A stretch of DNA of 64,000 nucleotides from Streptomyces cupreus (GCF_014257025.1 NZ_JACMSF010000015.1:62001-126000); one strand, 5' to 3'; shown: positions 7,795-17,915, numbered from the stretch's first letter. Notes: generated by a model not told the origin, from the letters alone. Numbers and translations: made by a program.

Positions 7795-8013
7795 TCAGCC
7801 GAGGATGTGGCCCGGCAGCCACACCCCCAGACCAACCAGCAGCCCACACACCGCCACAAACAGCCCGCGATGCTGCCTCGCCCACGGCCGAATGAACTCC
7901 GACAGAGTGTCACCCTGCCGCTTCGACCACAGCGCATAGGCCTCCAGCCCGAGCCCCACCACCACAGCCCCGCCCGTCACGCTCAGCAGACCAGCCCACA
8001 GAACATCGGTCAC
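7795..8013 (-). CDS. Holin-like two-helix membrane protein
   Basis: A 72-residue protein with two membrane helices (about residues 3-25, VLWAGLLSVTGGAVVVGLGLEAY; about 48-68, LFVAVCGLLVGLGVW) joined by a charged loop. That is the size and topology of a class II holin. The GTG 8013 start overlaps the previous stop. Last gene of the late operon, four genes after the endolysin. Confidence 0.65.
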   Translation of the reverse strand: MTDVLWAGLLSVTGGAVVVGLGLEAYALWSKRQGDTLSEFIRPWARQHRGLFVAVCGLLVGLGVWLPGHILG

Positions 8014-8294
8014 CGACCCACCGCCTGCCACACACCCAGCCCGATCGCCGTCACCGACGCCAACGCCGCCACCGACTGCAACGGCCACTGACGGCCCTTC
8101 ACACCGTCGAGCTCCGCCCTCACCTGGTCCAGTTCCTCCCGAAGATCACGCACGTCCTGCTCTGTACGATCCGAACGGGCAACCAGCACAGCGCACGACG
8201 TCTTGATGTCCCCGATGTCCCGGCCGAAGCGGTCGAAGGAGCCCCGCAGGTTCGCGAGCTCGACCGCAACAGCCGAGGACTCCGGCGGCGTCAC
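8010..8294 (-). CDS. Coiled-coil protein with C-terminal membrane helix
   Basis: A 94-residue protein. A long heptad-rich segment (VRDLREELDQVRAELDGVKG, about residues 52-71) is followed by one C-terminal membrane helix (about 75-92). GTG 8294 overlaps the holin-like gene stop by 4 bp. The layout resembles small tail-anchored lysis accessory proteins (antiholin or spanin-like, inference). Confidence 0.65.
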   Translation of the reverse strand: MTPPESSAVAVELANLRGSFDRFGRDIGDIKTSCAVLVARSDRTEQDVRDLREELDQVRAELDGVKGRQWPLQSVAALASVTAIGLGVWQAVGR

Positions 8295-8605
8295 GAACGC
8301 CCTCTCGCAGTGACCAGGGAGTCCTGCGCGACACCCGCGATACCGGTCGGCTTCCACAGCCCAAAGTGGGAGAGCACACCCGTACCGAAGCTGACCAGGG
8401 CGAGCACCGCGGCCGTGCCCGCGTCGTAACCCGGGCCCGGGTTCGCGAACTCAACAAGGAACCCGTTCCCCGTGGACAGCGCGAGCAGCAGCACGGCCTT
8501 CACCCCGGCGTGCGTGACCCGCGTCGTCACCAGGCCGACGAGGACGGGCAGGGCGACGGAGATGATGAGGCCGAGCCAGTAGGCGGCATCGAGGTTGACG
8601 GTCAT
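8291..8605 (-). CDS. Putative holin
   Basis: A 104-residue protein with strong hydrophobic helices (about residues 8-27, WLGLIISVALPVLVGLVTTR; 33-50; 65-82) and a short basic C-terminus. Co-located with the amidase endolysin and other membrane proteins, it is the best holin candidate: a pore former that releases the endolysin to the wall. It starts 4 bp inside the preceding gene. Confidence 0.7.
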   Translation of the reverse strand: MTVNLDAAYWLGLIISVALPVLVGLVTTRVTHAGVKAVLLLALSTGNGFLVEFANPGPGYDAGTAAVLALVSFGTGVLSHFGLWKPTGIAGVAQDSLVTARGRS

Positions 8606-8829
8606 GATCTGTTCTCCTTGGGGGTGTCGAGGGCTGCGCGGACGAAGCAGTCCTTCGCCTCCAGCAGCTTGCGGAGCCCGGCGGTCAGCTCGGGCCCGTC
8701 GGGCAGGGCATCGGTCATCTGCTGAGCGAGGTCGCCGCAGGGCTTGCTGACGGCCTGGAGGTGCTCGGGCAGGTGCGCGTACTCGAAGTAGCGCAGCAGG
8801 TGTGTGGTACCGGGATGCCGGTCGGCCAT
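8602..8829 (-). CDS. Small hypothetical protein of the lysis cassette
   Basis: A 75-residue soluble helical protein (THLLRYFEYAHLPEHLQAVS; LTAGLRKLLEAKDCFVRAA) of a type common next to Streptomyces phage endolysins. ATG 8829 has a GGAGAA ribosome-binding site. The family motif HLLRYF...LP..L...S can be seen, but the biochemical role is not known. Confidence 0.65.
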   Translation of the reverse strand: MADRHPGTTHLLRYFEYAHLPEHLQAVSKPCGDLAQQMTDALPDGPELTAGLRKLLEAKDCFVRAALDTPKENRS

Positions 8830-8860
8830 GGTCAGTTCTCCTTCTGCGCGGGTGCGCAGG

Positions 8861-9790
8861 TTACGAGGCCAGCCGGGCGGCCAGCTTGGTAGCGACCTTC
8901 TCGGCAATCAGGTCCGCGAGCGCCGGGTGCGCGGCCAGCGCTGACGCGAGCGCCGCGACCTGCGCGTCCGAAATGGAAGGCGCTCCGAGCCCGATCACCT
9001 TCGCCTCAGTCCTGCGGGCCACGATCTCGATGTTCCGCACCGACGTCTCCAGCGAGATATGCGTGTTCTCGCTGCCCTTCACCGGGTTGTCGATGATCCC
9101 GTCCGTGGTCAGGACCGCAACCGGCACCAGCCGCTTGATCGCACCCTCGAACCACGCCTTGTCGTCAGCGCTCAGCGCCATCTCTTCCTCCTGCTGGTTG
9201 CCGTCCAACCGCGCGGCCACCCGGCCACGCATCGTCTGCATGCTGAAACCCCGCGGATCGACCTTCCCCGGCTGCCACTCCAGGTGCCCGATCACACTGC
9301 CCGCGCCCCAGCCGTGGAACCGGCAGATCGCCGCCGACACCCGCTCAATCGCCAACAGTTGCGCGTCAGTCCACGGATCCACGCCGTCGCCGAGGTTCTC
9401 GCACTCGAAGCCGTAGAAGTGCCGGTTCCCGTCGGTACTGGCCTCGTTGTCGGCGGGCAGGGCGGTCTCGTTGATGACCGCGGTGAGCACGTCGCCGTCC
9501 CCGGCTCCGGCGTGGTTGGCGCGGCCGTAACCGACGAGGTGCACGCGGCCGTCTTTCGTGATGACGCCGTGGCACAGCGGGCCGGGCAGCGAGGCGTAGC
9601 CGGTCCGGCAGATCTCCACCGTGCGGGCCGACCCGGACGTGACGGTGTGGTGGATCATCACCCCGTGGACGGGCCCCCACGGGCCCATGTGGTTGCGGTT
9701 GTGGGTCTCCCAGTCGCCGACCTCAACAACCGTGCAGCCCTCGGCACGCAGCGCGGCGGCGAACTGCGCGGCAGTCATCGGTGTAGCCAT
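8861..9790 (-). CDS. Endolysin, N-acetylmuramoyl-L-alanine amidase
   Basis: A 309-residue Amidase_2/PGRP-type enzyme that cleaves the MurNAc-L-Ala bond. Zinc-ligand and active residues are visible in GVMIHHTV (His47/48), FYGFECENLG (about 125-134) and VIGHLEWQPGKVDPRG (His169, Lys176, Asp178). Residues 195-309 form a separate helical tail, probably for wall binding or assembly. The start is ATG 9790 with AGGGGG upstream; the longer in-frame version would overlap the upstream gene. No signal peptide, so export depends on the holin. Confidence 0.9.
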   Translation of the reverse strand: MATPMTAAQFAAALRAEGCTVVEVGDWETHNRNHMGPWGPVHGVMIHHTVTSGSARTVEICRTGYASLPGPLCHGVITKDGRVHLVGYGRANHAGAGDGDVLTAVINETALPADNEASTDGNRHFYGFECENLGDGVDPWTDAQLLAIERVSAAICRFHGWGAGSVIGHLEWQPGKVDPRGFSMQTMRGRVAARLDGNQQEEEMALSADDKAWFEGAIKRLVPVAVLTTDGIIDNPVKGSENTHISLETSVRNIEIVARRTEAKVIGLGAPSISDAQVAALASALAAHPALADLIAEKVATKLAARLAS

Positions 9791-9801
9791 GATGTGCCCC
9801 C

Positions 9802-10293
9802 TTAGGCGGCTTGGTAGGAGAGGGTTGCGCGGATCGAGTTGGTGGAAGCCCACGTCCAGGGAGCAGAGGCGTCAGCGATGCCCTGCTGGCCAGCTGTCAG
9901 AGCCACAGCGTCAGGCGTGCCCGTCGAAATCTCGAACATGAAGACGCTGGTGCTGTTCAGGCGGCAGCGGGCGTACACGCGTTTGGCGTTCGACTGCTGA
10001 AGCGCAGCCTCTCCCACGTCGGTGAGCGTGGCGGAGGCGGTCACGGGCAAGCTGAACGTCCAGTTGTCGGTGCTGCCGAACGTGGTGGTCGACCCGAAGA
10101 CCACCTCGAAGCGGGCAACAACGAGGTCGCCGGTCTGGCAGTACGAGCAGTCGATCGTCGCGTCCCCGTAGGTCGGAATGTTCGAGCCGGTCGTTGTTGA
10201 CCATGTCGGTGTCCACGACGACCAGCGGGCCTGCATCGCATCAAGGCGGGCGGCGGTGATCCGGTTCCCGGCGCGCCAGGGGGCAACGGCCAT
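9802..10293 (-). CDS. Minor tail or receptor-contact protein
   Basis: A 163-residue protein. The N-terminal WRAGNRITAARLDAMQ attachment helix is typical of short actinophage tail-fibre proteins, followed by a Thr/Ser/Gly-rich beta domain. It sits between the tail-tip gene and the endolysin, where fibres and baseplate accessories are found. The next gene upstream ends 10 bp before its start. Confidence 0.6.
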   Translation of the reverse strand: MAVAPWRAGNRITAARLDAMQARWSSWTPTWSTTTGSNIPTYGDATIDCSYCQTGDLVVARFEVVFGSTTTFGSTDNWTFSLPVTASATLTDVGEAALQQSNAKRVYARCRLNSTSVFMFEISTGTPDAVALTAGQQGIADASAPWTWASTNSIRATLSYQAA

Positions 10294-10302
10294 GTGAGCC
10301 TC

Positions 10303-13300
10303 CTAGAGGGCCGCGTAGGCGGGGTAGGCGAGGGCGACAGTGGCCCCCGCGGCATGGGTTTTGGTGACGCCGTTCACCGATCGGGTGACGGTGTACGTTT
10401 GCGGGTTGGTGACCTCGAAGTTCTGGAAGCGGAACTCCGCGTTGGCGTTGGTGTTGCCGGTGTCGCGGAAGCAGCGCACGCCGATGCCCTCAGCGGCGGT
10501 GAGTGCGGTGTCGGTGGCTTCCATCTGCCAGGCGCCGGGTTCCAGGTCGCCCACCCGCCAGAACTTGCCCTTCACCGCGCTGCCGATCGTCTGCAACCGC
10601 ACCCGGTAGAAGGTGCCCGCAGCGTGCGTGTACGGGGCGGTGTAGGAGGCGAGGGTGGTGTCGACCGACGACACCCGCTTCTGCAAGATCATGGTGATGG
10701 TGCCGGACGTGTTGAACGCGATCCGCACCGTGTAAAAGTTGCTGTTCCCGGTGCAGCGGGACACCGGCCCGGCCACCAGCGCCGCCCCCGTCGCCGTCGC
10801 CCCGGTCGCGATATCGACAACGAAGTCCGAGTCCGCGGACGGCGCGGTGATCCGGGCGATGTGCGCGGACCCCGCTGAGGGATTGGTCTGCGTCCCGTAG
10901 GTGCCCGTGATGTCGTAGTCGGCCGCCGTCCCCGTCAGCAGCCATGTGTGCCCAGAGTCCGAGGTGCCCCACGAGTCCGTCACCGACCGGGTGAACGTGT
11001 CGTACAGCGACGACGCCTTCGCGCGGGTCACACGCACCGCCCACGCGTACCAGGTGTTCCCCGCGGCGGGAGTGCCGGTCTGCTGGACGATGACCTGTGC
11101 CTGCGACGCAGTGGACGGCGCTGTGAACGTCTCGTCAAGGAGTGTCCACTCGCCCGCAGGGGCTGTGGTGACCGTGCCAGACGACGTCGATATCAGAGTC
11201 CCGCCGGAGTCACGCCAGTTGACCTGCACCTGGAAGCCGTTCCAGGTGGTCGGGGACCACACCCAGGCGACAGCCTGATGCGGGCCGCCCGGATTGACGG
11301 TGCCAGCCCCTGTGTTTGTGGCCTGGATCCGGCAGTTCGCACCGCCGGCGGGTGTCACGAACGCGGATCCCAGCGCCCTGGGGTGTGGGTGGATGACAGC
11401 GGTGGAGTGGGCGATCGAGCAGCTCACTGCGGTCCACCCGGTCACGCTGGTGTCGTAGAACGGGTTCGTGTTCAACAGGGAGTGTGGGGCGGTGACGGTC
11501 ATGACCTCGCCGCCCACACGCCAGTCGAAGGGGGTGTCGGAGGCGTCGTCGGTCCAGGTGGGTCCGCTGGTGGTGAGGACGTCGACGTCGGTTTCGGTGG
11601 CGGTGAGGGCTTCGGCCAGGGTGGTGCCTTCGGTGTCTGCCCAGGACAAGTCGCGTTCGGCTGTGGCGGAGTCGTCGTCCCCCGCCCAGGCCACGTTGAA
11701 CGGGCCGGCCGGCGTGCAGTTGTAGGTGATGTTCCACGCGCGCTGGTCGAGGGTCTCGCTGTAGCCCTGTACCAGCAGGTCGAGTGTGTCGGGGGGAAGC
11801 CACACGGGCGGGTTGGTGATCTGGATACGGGAGCCGACGTCGACGGCGGCCGCGTTCTCGATGCTGGCGGGGGCTCCGGCGAGGTTGACGGCGACTTGCG
11901 GGAAGCGGGTCTCGTCCCAGGTGCCGAGGTGGAGGCGCCATGCGGCGTGCTGGGCGGGCTGGGTGTCGTCGAGGAGGTTCGTCGTGTACGAGGTGTCGTA
12001 CAGGCCGATCCCGTTCGGGGGCGCGGCCGTCGACAGGGTGCCAGAGGTGAGGACGGCGCGGGCGGAGGCGCCGCCTTCGCGCTGCTCGGTGACGTCGTTC
12101 GTCACGGACTGGTCGTCGTCGACCGGATCCAGGGGGGCGACGAGCCCGTCATCCCCCGTGTAGTTGAGCGACAGGGTGACGGGCTGGGAGTACATGCTGG
12201 CCCGGGTCACATAGCGGATGCCGAGCACGTTGCGGAGTTCGGCGAGGATGCCCTTGTCGACGGCTTCCGCGCTGCGCATCAGGTCGACGGCCGTGGAGCG
12301 GGCCTGCACGCCCATCTGCTCATCCCCCGAGCCGGTGGCGTAGGCGTGGATGCCTTCCTCCGTGCCCAGCCGTGTGACGCGTGAGGGGGCTTCTTCGGCG
12401 TTCCAGCCGACTCCGGGCGCGGCGAAACCGTTGAATGCGGTGCTGGTGTTGCCGACGACGACGTGCCCGATCGCCGTCGAGTTCATCGCGCCGTCCTCAC
12501 CGAAACGAATCTCCGAGAGACGCACGACGGAGGTGGCGTTCACCGTGTTGGTGATCGTGAACGAGTCCAGGACGTTGTCCGGGACCGCGGTGGCCTTCGA
12601 CCCGGCAACATCGGTCACCGACACCACGTATTCGACGAATACCGGCGGGCCCCAGCGGATCGCGATCAACTTCTCCCGCCCGTTGATCGAGGTTCCGCTG
12701 AAACCGGACGAGTGGATCTGCGTGCCGTCGCTGTCGTAGGCGCGCATGTCGAGGAGACCCGCTGTGTTGACGTACAGCGACCAGGTTGCCGCCTGCCCTG
12801 TCGTCGACACCGACACCAGCCGCTGCGTCGACACCACCCCGGCAGTAGGGACCTTGGCGAAGAAGAACAACTGGTTGTAGGAGTTCGAGCCGTCGGTTCC
12901 GTAGGTGGGCACCGACACCCGCATCGACCCGGTACCCACGGTCGGGATGGCATCGGAGCCCACCCAGTCCGAGTAGGCGGCCGGTGTCACCGACCCGGTC
13001 AGTTTGACCGCTGGGTGCCCGTCGATCGCCGACCCGAACTCGGTGGCTTCGGCGCCGTCCTCCAGCGGCCAGTAGGCGACGACCGCGGTGCGCAGCGGGC
13101 TGGTTGCCTCCCGGTATATGGGCGACTTGAGGGGGACGGCGCCGAGGCCGAGGCGGCGGAGGATGCCCGCGGCTTCGACCTGGGTGACGACGTCGAATCC
13201 GCCGGTGTCCCAGCGGGGCGTCCAACTGCTGATTTCGCCGACGAAGCGGGTTTTCCGGTTGGTGATGGCCGCGGTTCCCGCAACCGTCCACGTGCGGCCG

Positions 13301-14184
13301 GCGGCATCGGCGAACGAGGTCGTGCCGGATGCCTGCGCGGTGAAGTTCGGGTTCGCCACCGCAGTCCCGGCAATCCCGGAACGCACCTCCACAGCGTGGA
13401 CGAGACCGATCGCCTCGCTGTAGGAGACATCCGGGATGCTCCCGACCCGCAGCGCGGCCGTGCCGGAGTGGATGCTGGTGGTGCCGGAGCCGGTGACCGC
13501 GTCGCCGAGCTGCGTCCATGTCCCGGATATGGAGTCGGAGGTGTAGAAGGTCACCGTGTGCCCCGAGGCGCCGTTGTCGACGTCCAGGGTGGCGCGCACT
13601 GCGAGACGGCCCGATGTGGTGAGCGGCAGATCGGCGGTCGAGGAGGCGCTGGTCAGGGCGGTGCCGTTCGTTGACCACGTCAAATGAAGTTTGGACAGGC
13701 GCACGTACAGGTTCCACGACACCTGCCCGCTCGCTGCTTTGCCCATGAGTTCGGTGTGGTCGTAGTCCGTGCCCGACCCGGTGGGGTAGTCGGCGAGACA
13801 CCAGTTCGCGAGGGTGGCGTCGAAGCGGACGTCGAGGTCTCCGGTGATGTCGAGGGCGGCCGCGTCGGGGGTGGAGGCGTAGTCGCCTTCGGCGCCCGGC
13901 AGGTCGAGCGCCACCGACCCGGTTTCCACGCTCACGCGGACGGGGGTGTTGCGGCCGATCTGCCCGTAGTAGGTGCCTTCGGGGTTGCGGGGCGAGTATT
14001 TGCCGTTCGTGTTCGACAGGGCGAAGTTGCAGCGGCCGAAGTCGACTTGCTGCCCCCAGTCCGACCGGCCGCGCGTAATCCGAATCTTGTCCTGGTAGCG
14101 GACATCCGCTGATACGTCCGTCCACGTCGACCCGTCCAGCGACAGGTGCACCTTGATCGGAAGGTTCGTCTCCGGGAACGCCAT
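10303..14184 (-). CDS. Large tail-tip protein with LamG-like domains
   Basis: A 1293-residue protein immediately after the tape measure. The N-terminus (VHLSLDGSTWTDVSADVRYQ) resembles distal-tail/tail-associated proteins. LamG/concanavalin-like beta regions, probably carbohydrate-binding, lie about residues 95-290 and 420-600, with another near 890-1270. Probably part of the tail tip and host-wall recognition (inference). The stop/start overlap with the tape measure is a single base. The longest virion protein encoded. Confidence 0.75.
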   Translation of the reverse strand: MAFPETNLPIKVHLSLDGSTWTDVSADVRYQDKIRITRGRSDWGQQVDFGRCNFALSNTNGKYSPRNPEGTYYGQIGRNTPVRVSVETGSVALDLPGAEGDYASTPDAAALDITGDLDVRFDATLANWCLADYPTGSGTDYDHTELMGKAASGQVSWNLYVRLSKLHLTWSTNGTALTSASSTADLPLTTSGRLAVRATLDVDNGASGHTVTFYTSDSISGTWTQLGDAVTGSGTTSIHSGTAALRVGSIPDVSYSEAIGLVHAVEVRSGIAGTAVANPNFTAQASGTTSFADAAGRTWTVAGTAAITNRKTRFVGEISSWTPRWDTGGFDVVTQVEAAGILRRLGLGAVPLKSPIYREATSPLRTAVVAYWPLEDGAEATEFGSAIDGHPAVKLTGSVTPAAYSDWVGSDAIPTVGTGSMRVSVPTYGTDGSNSYNQLFFFAKVPTAGVVSTQRLVSVSTTGQAATWSLYVNTAGLLDMRAYDSDGTQIHSSGFSGTSINGREKLIAIRWGPPVFVEYVVSVTDVAGSKATAVPDNVLDSFTITNTVNATSVVRLSEIRFGEDGAMNSTAIGHVVVGNTSTAFNGFAAPGVGWNAEEAPSRVTRLGTEEGIHAYATGSGDEQMGVQARSTAVDLMRSAEAVDKGILAELRNVLGIRYVTRASMYSQPVTLSLNYTGDDGLVAPLDPVDDDQSVTNDVTEQREGGASARAVLTSGTLSTAAPPNGIGLYDTSYTTNLLDDTQPAQHAAWRLHLGTWDETRFPQVAVNLAGAPASIENAAAVDVGSRIQITNPPVWLPPDTLDLLVQGYSETLDQRAWNITYNCTPAGPFNVAWAGDDDSATAERDLSWADTEGTTLAEALTATETDVDVLTTSGPTWTDDASDTPFDWRVGGEVMTVTAPHSLLNTNPFYDTSVTGWTAVSCSIAHSTAVIHPHPRALGSAFVTPAGGANCRIQATNTGAGTVNPGGPHQAVAWVWSPTTWNGFQVQVNWRDSGGTLISTSSGTVTTAPAGEWTLLDETFTAPSTASQAQVIVQQTGTPAAGNTWYAWAVRVTRAKASSLYDTFTRSVTDSWGTSDSGHTWLLTGTAADYDITGTYGTQTNPSAGSAHIARITAPSADSDFVVDIATGATATGAALVAGPVSRCTGNSNFYTVRIAFNTSGTITMILQKRVSSVDTTLASYTAPYTHAAGTFYRVRLQTIGSAVKGKFWRVGDLEPGAWQMEATDTALTAAEGIGVRCFRDTGNTNANAEFRFQNFEVTNPQTYTVTRSVNGVTKTHAAGATVALAYPAYAAL

Positions 14185-17100
14185 CAGTCCAGCCCCCCGA
14201 ACGTCGCCCGCAGTCCGCCCCGGGTCGAAACCACCTTCCGCAACGGGTCGATGATCACCTCGCCGAGCTGGGTGTCACCGATCTGCAACTGAATCACCGC
14301 AGGCGGCCCCGACATTGCCCGCCCGGCCGTGCCCGCCGGCAGCGTCGTCCGCGGCATGCTGCCCGGGCGGGGCATGTTCAGCATCGACTCCCACGCCGGG
14401 CGCACCGACCGGTTCTTGACGATACCGAGCGCGAAGCCTTCTGCGGTCTGGTCGCCGACCCGCATCATCACCTGCGACGGGGATTTGATGCCGAGGGCCT
14501 TCTTGATGGCCTTCTCCATACTCTTGGCGATCTTCAGCATCTGGTCTTCGATCTTGTCCTGCTTCTTCTTCAACCCCTCGACCAGCCCCTCCGCCGCCTT
14601 GATCCCCGCCCCGTAGAGGGCGTTGGCGGCGGCTTCGCCTGCATCGTCGGCGGACTGGCGGATCGACTGGTTGAGCTTGTTCAGCTCGGTGATCTGCCCG
14701 GCATCCGCGCCGAGCAGGGCCTGCGCGGTCTCCAGGCCGCCGCCCTGGATGCCTGCTTCGGCGATCTGCTCGATGATCCGCCCGGAGACGCCCTTCTTCT
14801 TCAATGCCTTGAGGGCGTCCTCGAAGGCCTGCGCCTGGGAGGCGTCGCCGCGGGCCTGGGAGAGGAGGGTGTTGATGGTGACCTGGCCCTCTTCCGCCGT
14901 GGCGGCACGCGTGATGTTGGCGCCGGAGATGATGCCGGACTTCACGCTGCTGTCGAGGGCGGCGGCCGAGTCTCGCAGCTTGTCGAGCTTGTCCCGCGCC
15001 TTGTCGAGGCTCTTGTTGACGTCTTCGAGTTTGCGCTGGTACTTCCACAGCGGGTTGCCCGAGCCGTCCGCTCCGATGGCGCGGAGGGCCTGCTGCTCTG
15101 CGCGGCCGTGACTGGCCTGTTTGATGAGGCTGGCCATCTGGTTCATGACCCGCACCAGGTCGCCGACGCTGTCTGCGCCCATCACGCCGCCGATGAACTC
15201 GTTGTTCTTGAACCCGGCGTTCTGGGAGAAGTACGACAGGGAGGTGAAGTTCTCCAGCTCGCGGCGTGCGCGGCGTTCGTTGTCGGTGAGACCGCCCTTG
15301 GCGAAGCCGGGTATGCGCAGCCGGTTGTCGTTGATGGCTTCCAGCAGCGGCAGGTACTTCTTGGTCGAGGCGGCGTTCACCACGAACTCGGTGTCCGACA
15401 CAGCGCCCACCGCGCCGGACGCGAACATGGCGAGGATGCTGTCCGACGTACCCGTGCCGGGGCCGGAGAGGAGCCCGTTCGGGGCGAACTGCACGACCTT
15501 GCTGCCGTCCGCGTAGCGGGGCACACGGCCGCCAGCAGCGAGCATGCTGTGTACCGACTTGCCGCCCGAGACGCTCCCCGCAGTGGAGTAGGTCGTCTTG
15601 ACGTTGTGGTACGTCCACGTCGTGGCCGTCTTGCCGTTGAGGTTGGACAGCGCCTTCAACACCGCGCCGATCGCGCCGAGGGACTGCCCGTTCTTCGTGA
15701 AGACCTCGGTGCGGCCGTCCTTGAGCTGCCGAGTCTTCAACCCGACCGCTTCCAGCGCCTTGATCGCTGCCCCATTCAGGGTGTCGACCTTCACGCTCTT
15801 CGCGCCCGGCGTCGCTTCGATCGCCGCCTGAACGTCCTTCAGACCGGTGATGGCCTCCTCGCGCTCCAGCCTGACGAGCGTCTCGATGTCCCCAGGCACA
15901 CCAAGCAGCGTGTTCACGTACTCGGTGGCCTTGGCCTTGTTCCCGTCGAACGCATCCACGGCGAGCCGCATCATCGTCTCGCGCAGCTCGTTCGACTTCT
16001 GCGTCATGCTGCCGAGAGACTCGCCCGCCGCAAGCCCAGCTGCGATGAATTCGTCCTGCGCCGCAGCCGCCTTCGACATCGCCTCACCGTTGCGGCGGCC
16101 CGCATCAGTGTCGAGGTCGAGGGTCGCGCCGTGCTCGCGGAAGCTGGCGGTGAGGCTGTCGAGGGATTCCTCGAAACCGATCTGCGCGTCATACGCCGAC
16201 CGGTTCACATCGTTCAACGCGAGAATCGACGCGCGCAGCCCGTCCGCCGCACCCTTCTGCGCCTCCAACTTCGCGCTGGTGTCCTGCGCCGCAGTGGCGA
16301 AGACGCCCATCGACTGCGCGGCAAGCTCCTGCTCGAACTTCAAGTCCTCAAGAGCCGACTTGTAGCCGTCGAGCCCGCTGCGGAACTTGTCCGCCTGCTC
16401 CGGGCTCATGCCCTTCAGCATCTCGCCGAGCGCAGCCTTGGCAAGATCAGCCTTACCGCCCTTGACCAGGTCCGTCAGTGACTGGTCGATGGCGTCCATG
16501 GACTTGGTGAACTCTTCGGTCGCATCCCCCGCGTCGAGGATGCCGTTCGAGACGTCCGCACCCCAGTTGTTGATGGACTCCGTGACACTGGGGTCGATGA
16601 CCTTGTCGATCTGGTCCCGGAGCTTCCCGAAGTCCTCACCGAACGCCTTGGCCGCCTCCCCCGTCACCTTCCCGGAAGAGCCCAGCTTCCCAAGCGACGT
16701 GGTCAGCCGGTCGACGTTCGGCGGGGCCTTCTCCCCGATGTCCGACAGCTTCGACACGGCATACACCAGCGCGCCGATACCGGCCACGACAATCGATGCT
16801 TTCGCCGCCTTGCCCAGCGTCCCGAACGCCGCCGCCAACCCAGCCATACCGCCGCCCGCAGCAGCCGACGCCGCGCGCAGCGCAGTAATCTGCGCCCCCA
16901 GCGCGGCAATCCCGGTAGACACCGCAGCCGCCCCAGCACCGGCCAGTGTGACGAGCTTCAGCCCCACCGCAAGCTGCATCACCGTCGCCACCAACTCCGG
17001 CGGGAGCGCGGCCACCAGCTTCAAACCCGCGTTGACCAGGGTGAGCATGCCCGGCCCGGCTGCGGCAGAGGCCTCCATGAGCGTCATCACCGCGTCGCCG

Positions 17101-17915
17101 ACGTTCCGCAAGGTCTCCTGCAAGGCGGGCCCGTTGGCCTCGGCGAACGTCATGAACGACTGAATCGGGCCCGACGCCTCACCCTCCGACAGCGCCCGTG
17201 TGAAGTGAATGATCCCGTCGACCGCATCCTTCAGGGACTCGTTCGCGAACGTACTGAACTTCTCCGCCAGCGCATCGAAGCCAGGCGAAGCCACCGCACC
17301 CCCGGCGATCGTGACCAGCCGGTTCAACTGGTCCGCCGCCCCCGTCGCCATCGGCGTCAGCTTCGGAATCAACTCGCCGAGCACCGTGAACGACTTTTCG
17401 ACCGGCTTCATCGTGAACCCGGAAATCTCATCCGACCACGCCTGAAAACCCGACTTGAGCGTCGACAGGCCGACCGCAGCCCGCTGCGTGGCATACGGCA
17501 TCGCCTCGAACGTCGCCGCCACCTGCCGCTGCGCCTCAGCCGCCTGCTTCGACCCCTGCCCGTACCGGGCGACCGCCTGGTTGTACTTGTCCTGCGCGCC
17601 CGCCGCCTCCGACAGCGCCGACACCTGGCCGGCCACCGCCGCACCGAACGCGGCCACCGCCACCCCGGCAGCCCCCGCCTTCGCCGCGACCGGCGTGAGG
17701 GCCGCAGCGAGTGGTACGGCGGCGGTGGCGAGGGGGATGAGGGAGCCTCGCAGGCCGCCGATGGAGGCGGTGACCCGGTTCATGGCGCCTGACATGGCGG
17801 CGCCTTCGGAGATGAAGCGGCCGCGCATGTCGCGGAGGCGTCCGTCGACGTCGCGGAAGGCGCGGATGGCGTCGCCGCTGTCGGCGCGGATGACGATGGT
17901 TACGTCGTCTGCCAC
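14184..17915 (-). CDS. Tail tape measure protein
   Basis: A 1243-residue protein with the standard pattern: a short conserved start (DVTIVIRADSGDAIRAFRDV), Ala-rich hydrophobic segments (about residues 57-95 and 315-390) and long coiled coils near 1000-1150 (KYQRKLEDVNKSLDKARDKL). The length determines tail length; at about 0.15 nm per residue it predicts a tail near 185 nm. The GTG start overlaps the end of the frameshifted tail-chaperone frame by 16 bp. Confidence 0.92.
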   Translation of the reverse strand: MADDVTIVIRADSGDAIRAFRDVDGRLRDMRGRFISEGAAMSGAMNRVTASIGGLRGSLIPLATAAVPLAAALTPVAAKAGAAGVAVAAFGAAVAGQVSALSEAAGAQDKYNQAVARYGQGSKQAAEAQRQVAATFEAMPYATQRAAVGLSTLKSGFQAWSDEISGFTMKPVEKSFTVLGELIPKLTPMATGAADQLNRLVTIAGGAVASPGFDALAEKFSTFANESLKDAVDGIIHFTRALSEGEASGPIQSFMTFAEANGPALQETLRNVGDAVMTLMEASAAAGPGMLTLVNAGLKLVAALPPELVATVMQLAVGLKLVTLAGAGAAAVSTGIAALGAQITALRAASAAAGGGMAGLAAAFGTLGKAAKASIVVAGIGALVYAVSKLSDIGEKAPPNVDRLTTSLGKLGSSGKVTGEAAKAFGEDFGKLRDQIDKVIDPSVTESINNWGADVSNGILDAGDATEEFTKSMDAIDQSLTDLVKGGKADLAKAALGEMLKGMSPEQADKFRSGLDGYKSALEDLKFEQELAAQSMGVFATAAQDTSAKLEAQKGAADGLRASILALNDVNRSAYDAQIGFEESLDSLTASFREHGATLDLDTDAGRRNGEAMSKAAAAQDEFIAAGLAAGESLGSMTQKSNELRETMMRLAVDAFDGNKAKATEYVNTLLGVPGDIETLVRLEREEAITGLKDVQAAIEATPGAKSVKVDTLNGAAIKALEAVGLKTRQLKDGRTEVFTKNGQSLGAIGAVLKALSNLNGKTATTWTYHNVKTTYSTAGSVSGGKSVHSMLAAGGRVPRYADGSKVVQFAPNGLLSGPGTGTSDSILAMFASGAVGAVSDTEFVVNAASTKKYLPLLEAINDNRLRIPGFAKGGLTDNERRARRELENFTSLSYFSQNAGFKNNEFIGGVMGADSVGDLVRVMNQMASLIKQASHGRAEQQALRAIGADGSGNPLWKYQRKLEDVNKSLDKARDKLDKLRDSAAALDSSVKSGIISGANITRAATAEEGQVTINTLLSQARGDASQAQAFEDALKALKKKGVSGRIIEQIAEAGIQGGGLETAQALLGADAGQITELNKLNQSIRQSADDAGEAAANALYGAGIKAAEGLVEGLKKKQDKIEDQMLKIAKSMEKAIKKALGIKSPSQVMMRVGDQTAEGFALGIVKNRSVRPAWESMLNMPRPGSMPRTTLPAGTAGRAMSGPPAVIQLQIGDTQLGEVIIDPLRKVVSTRGGLRATFGGLD

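Noticed and set aside
12497..14125. A 542-residue alternative minus frame in the tail-tip gene
   Set aside because: It overlaps the 1293-residue coding frame in a different phase and has an Arg/His-rich, unfolded composition.
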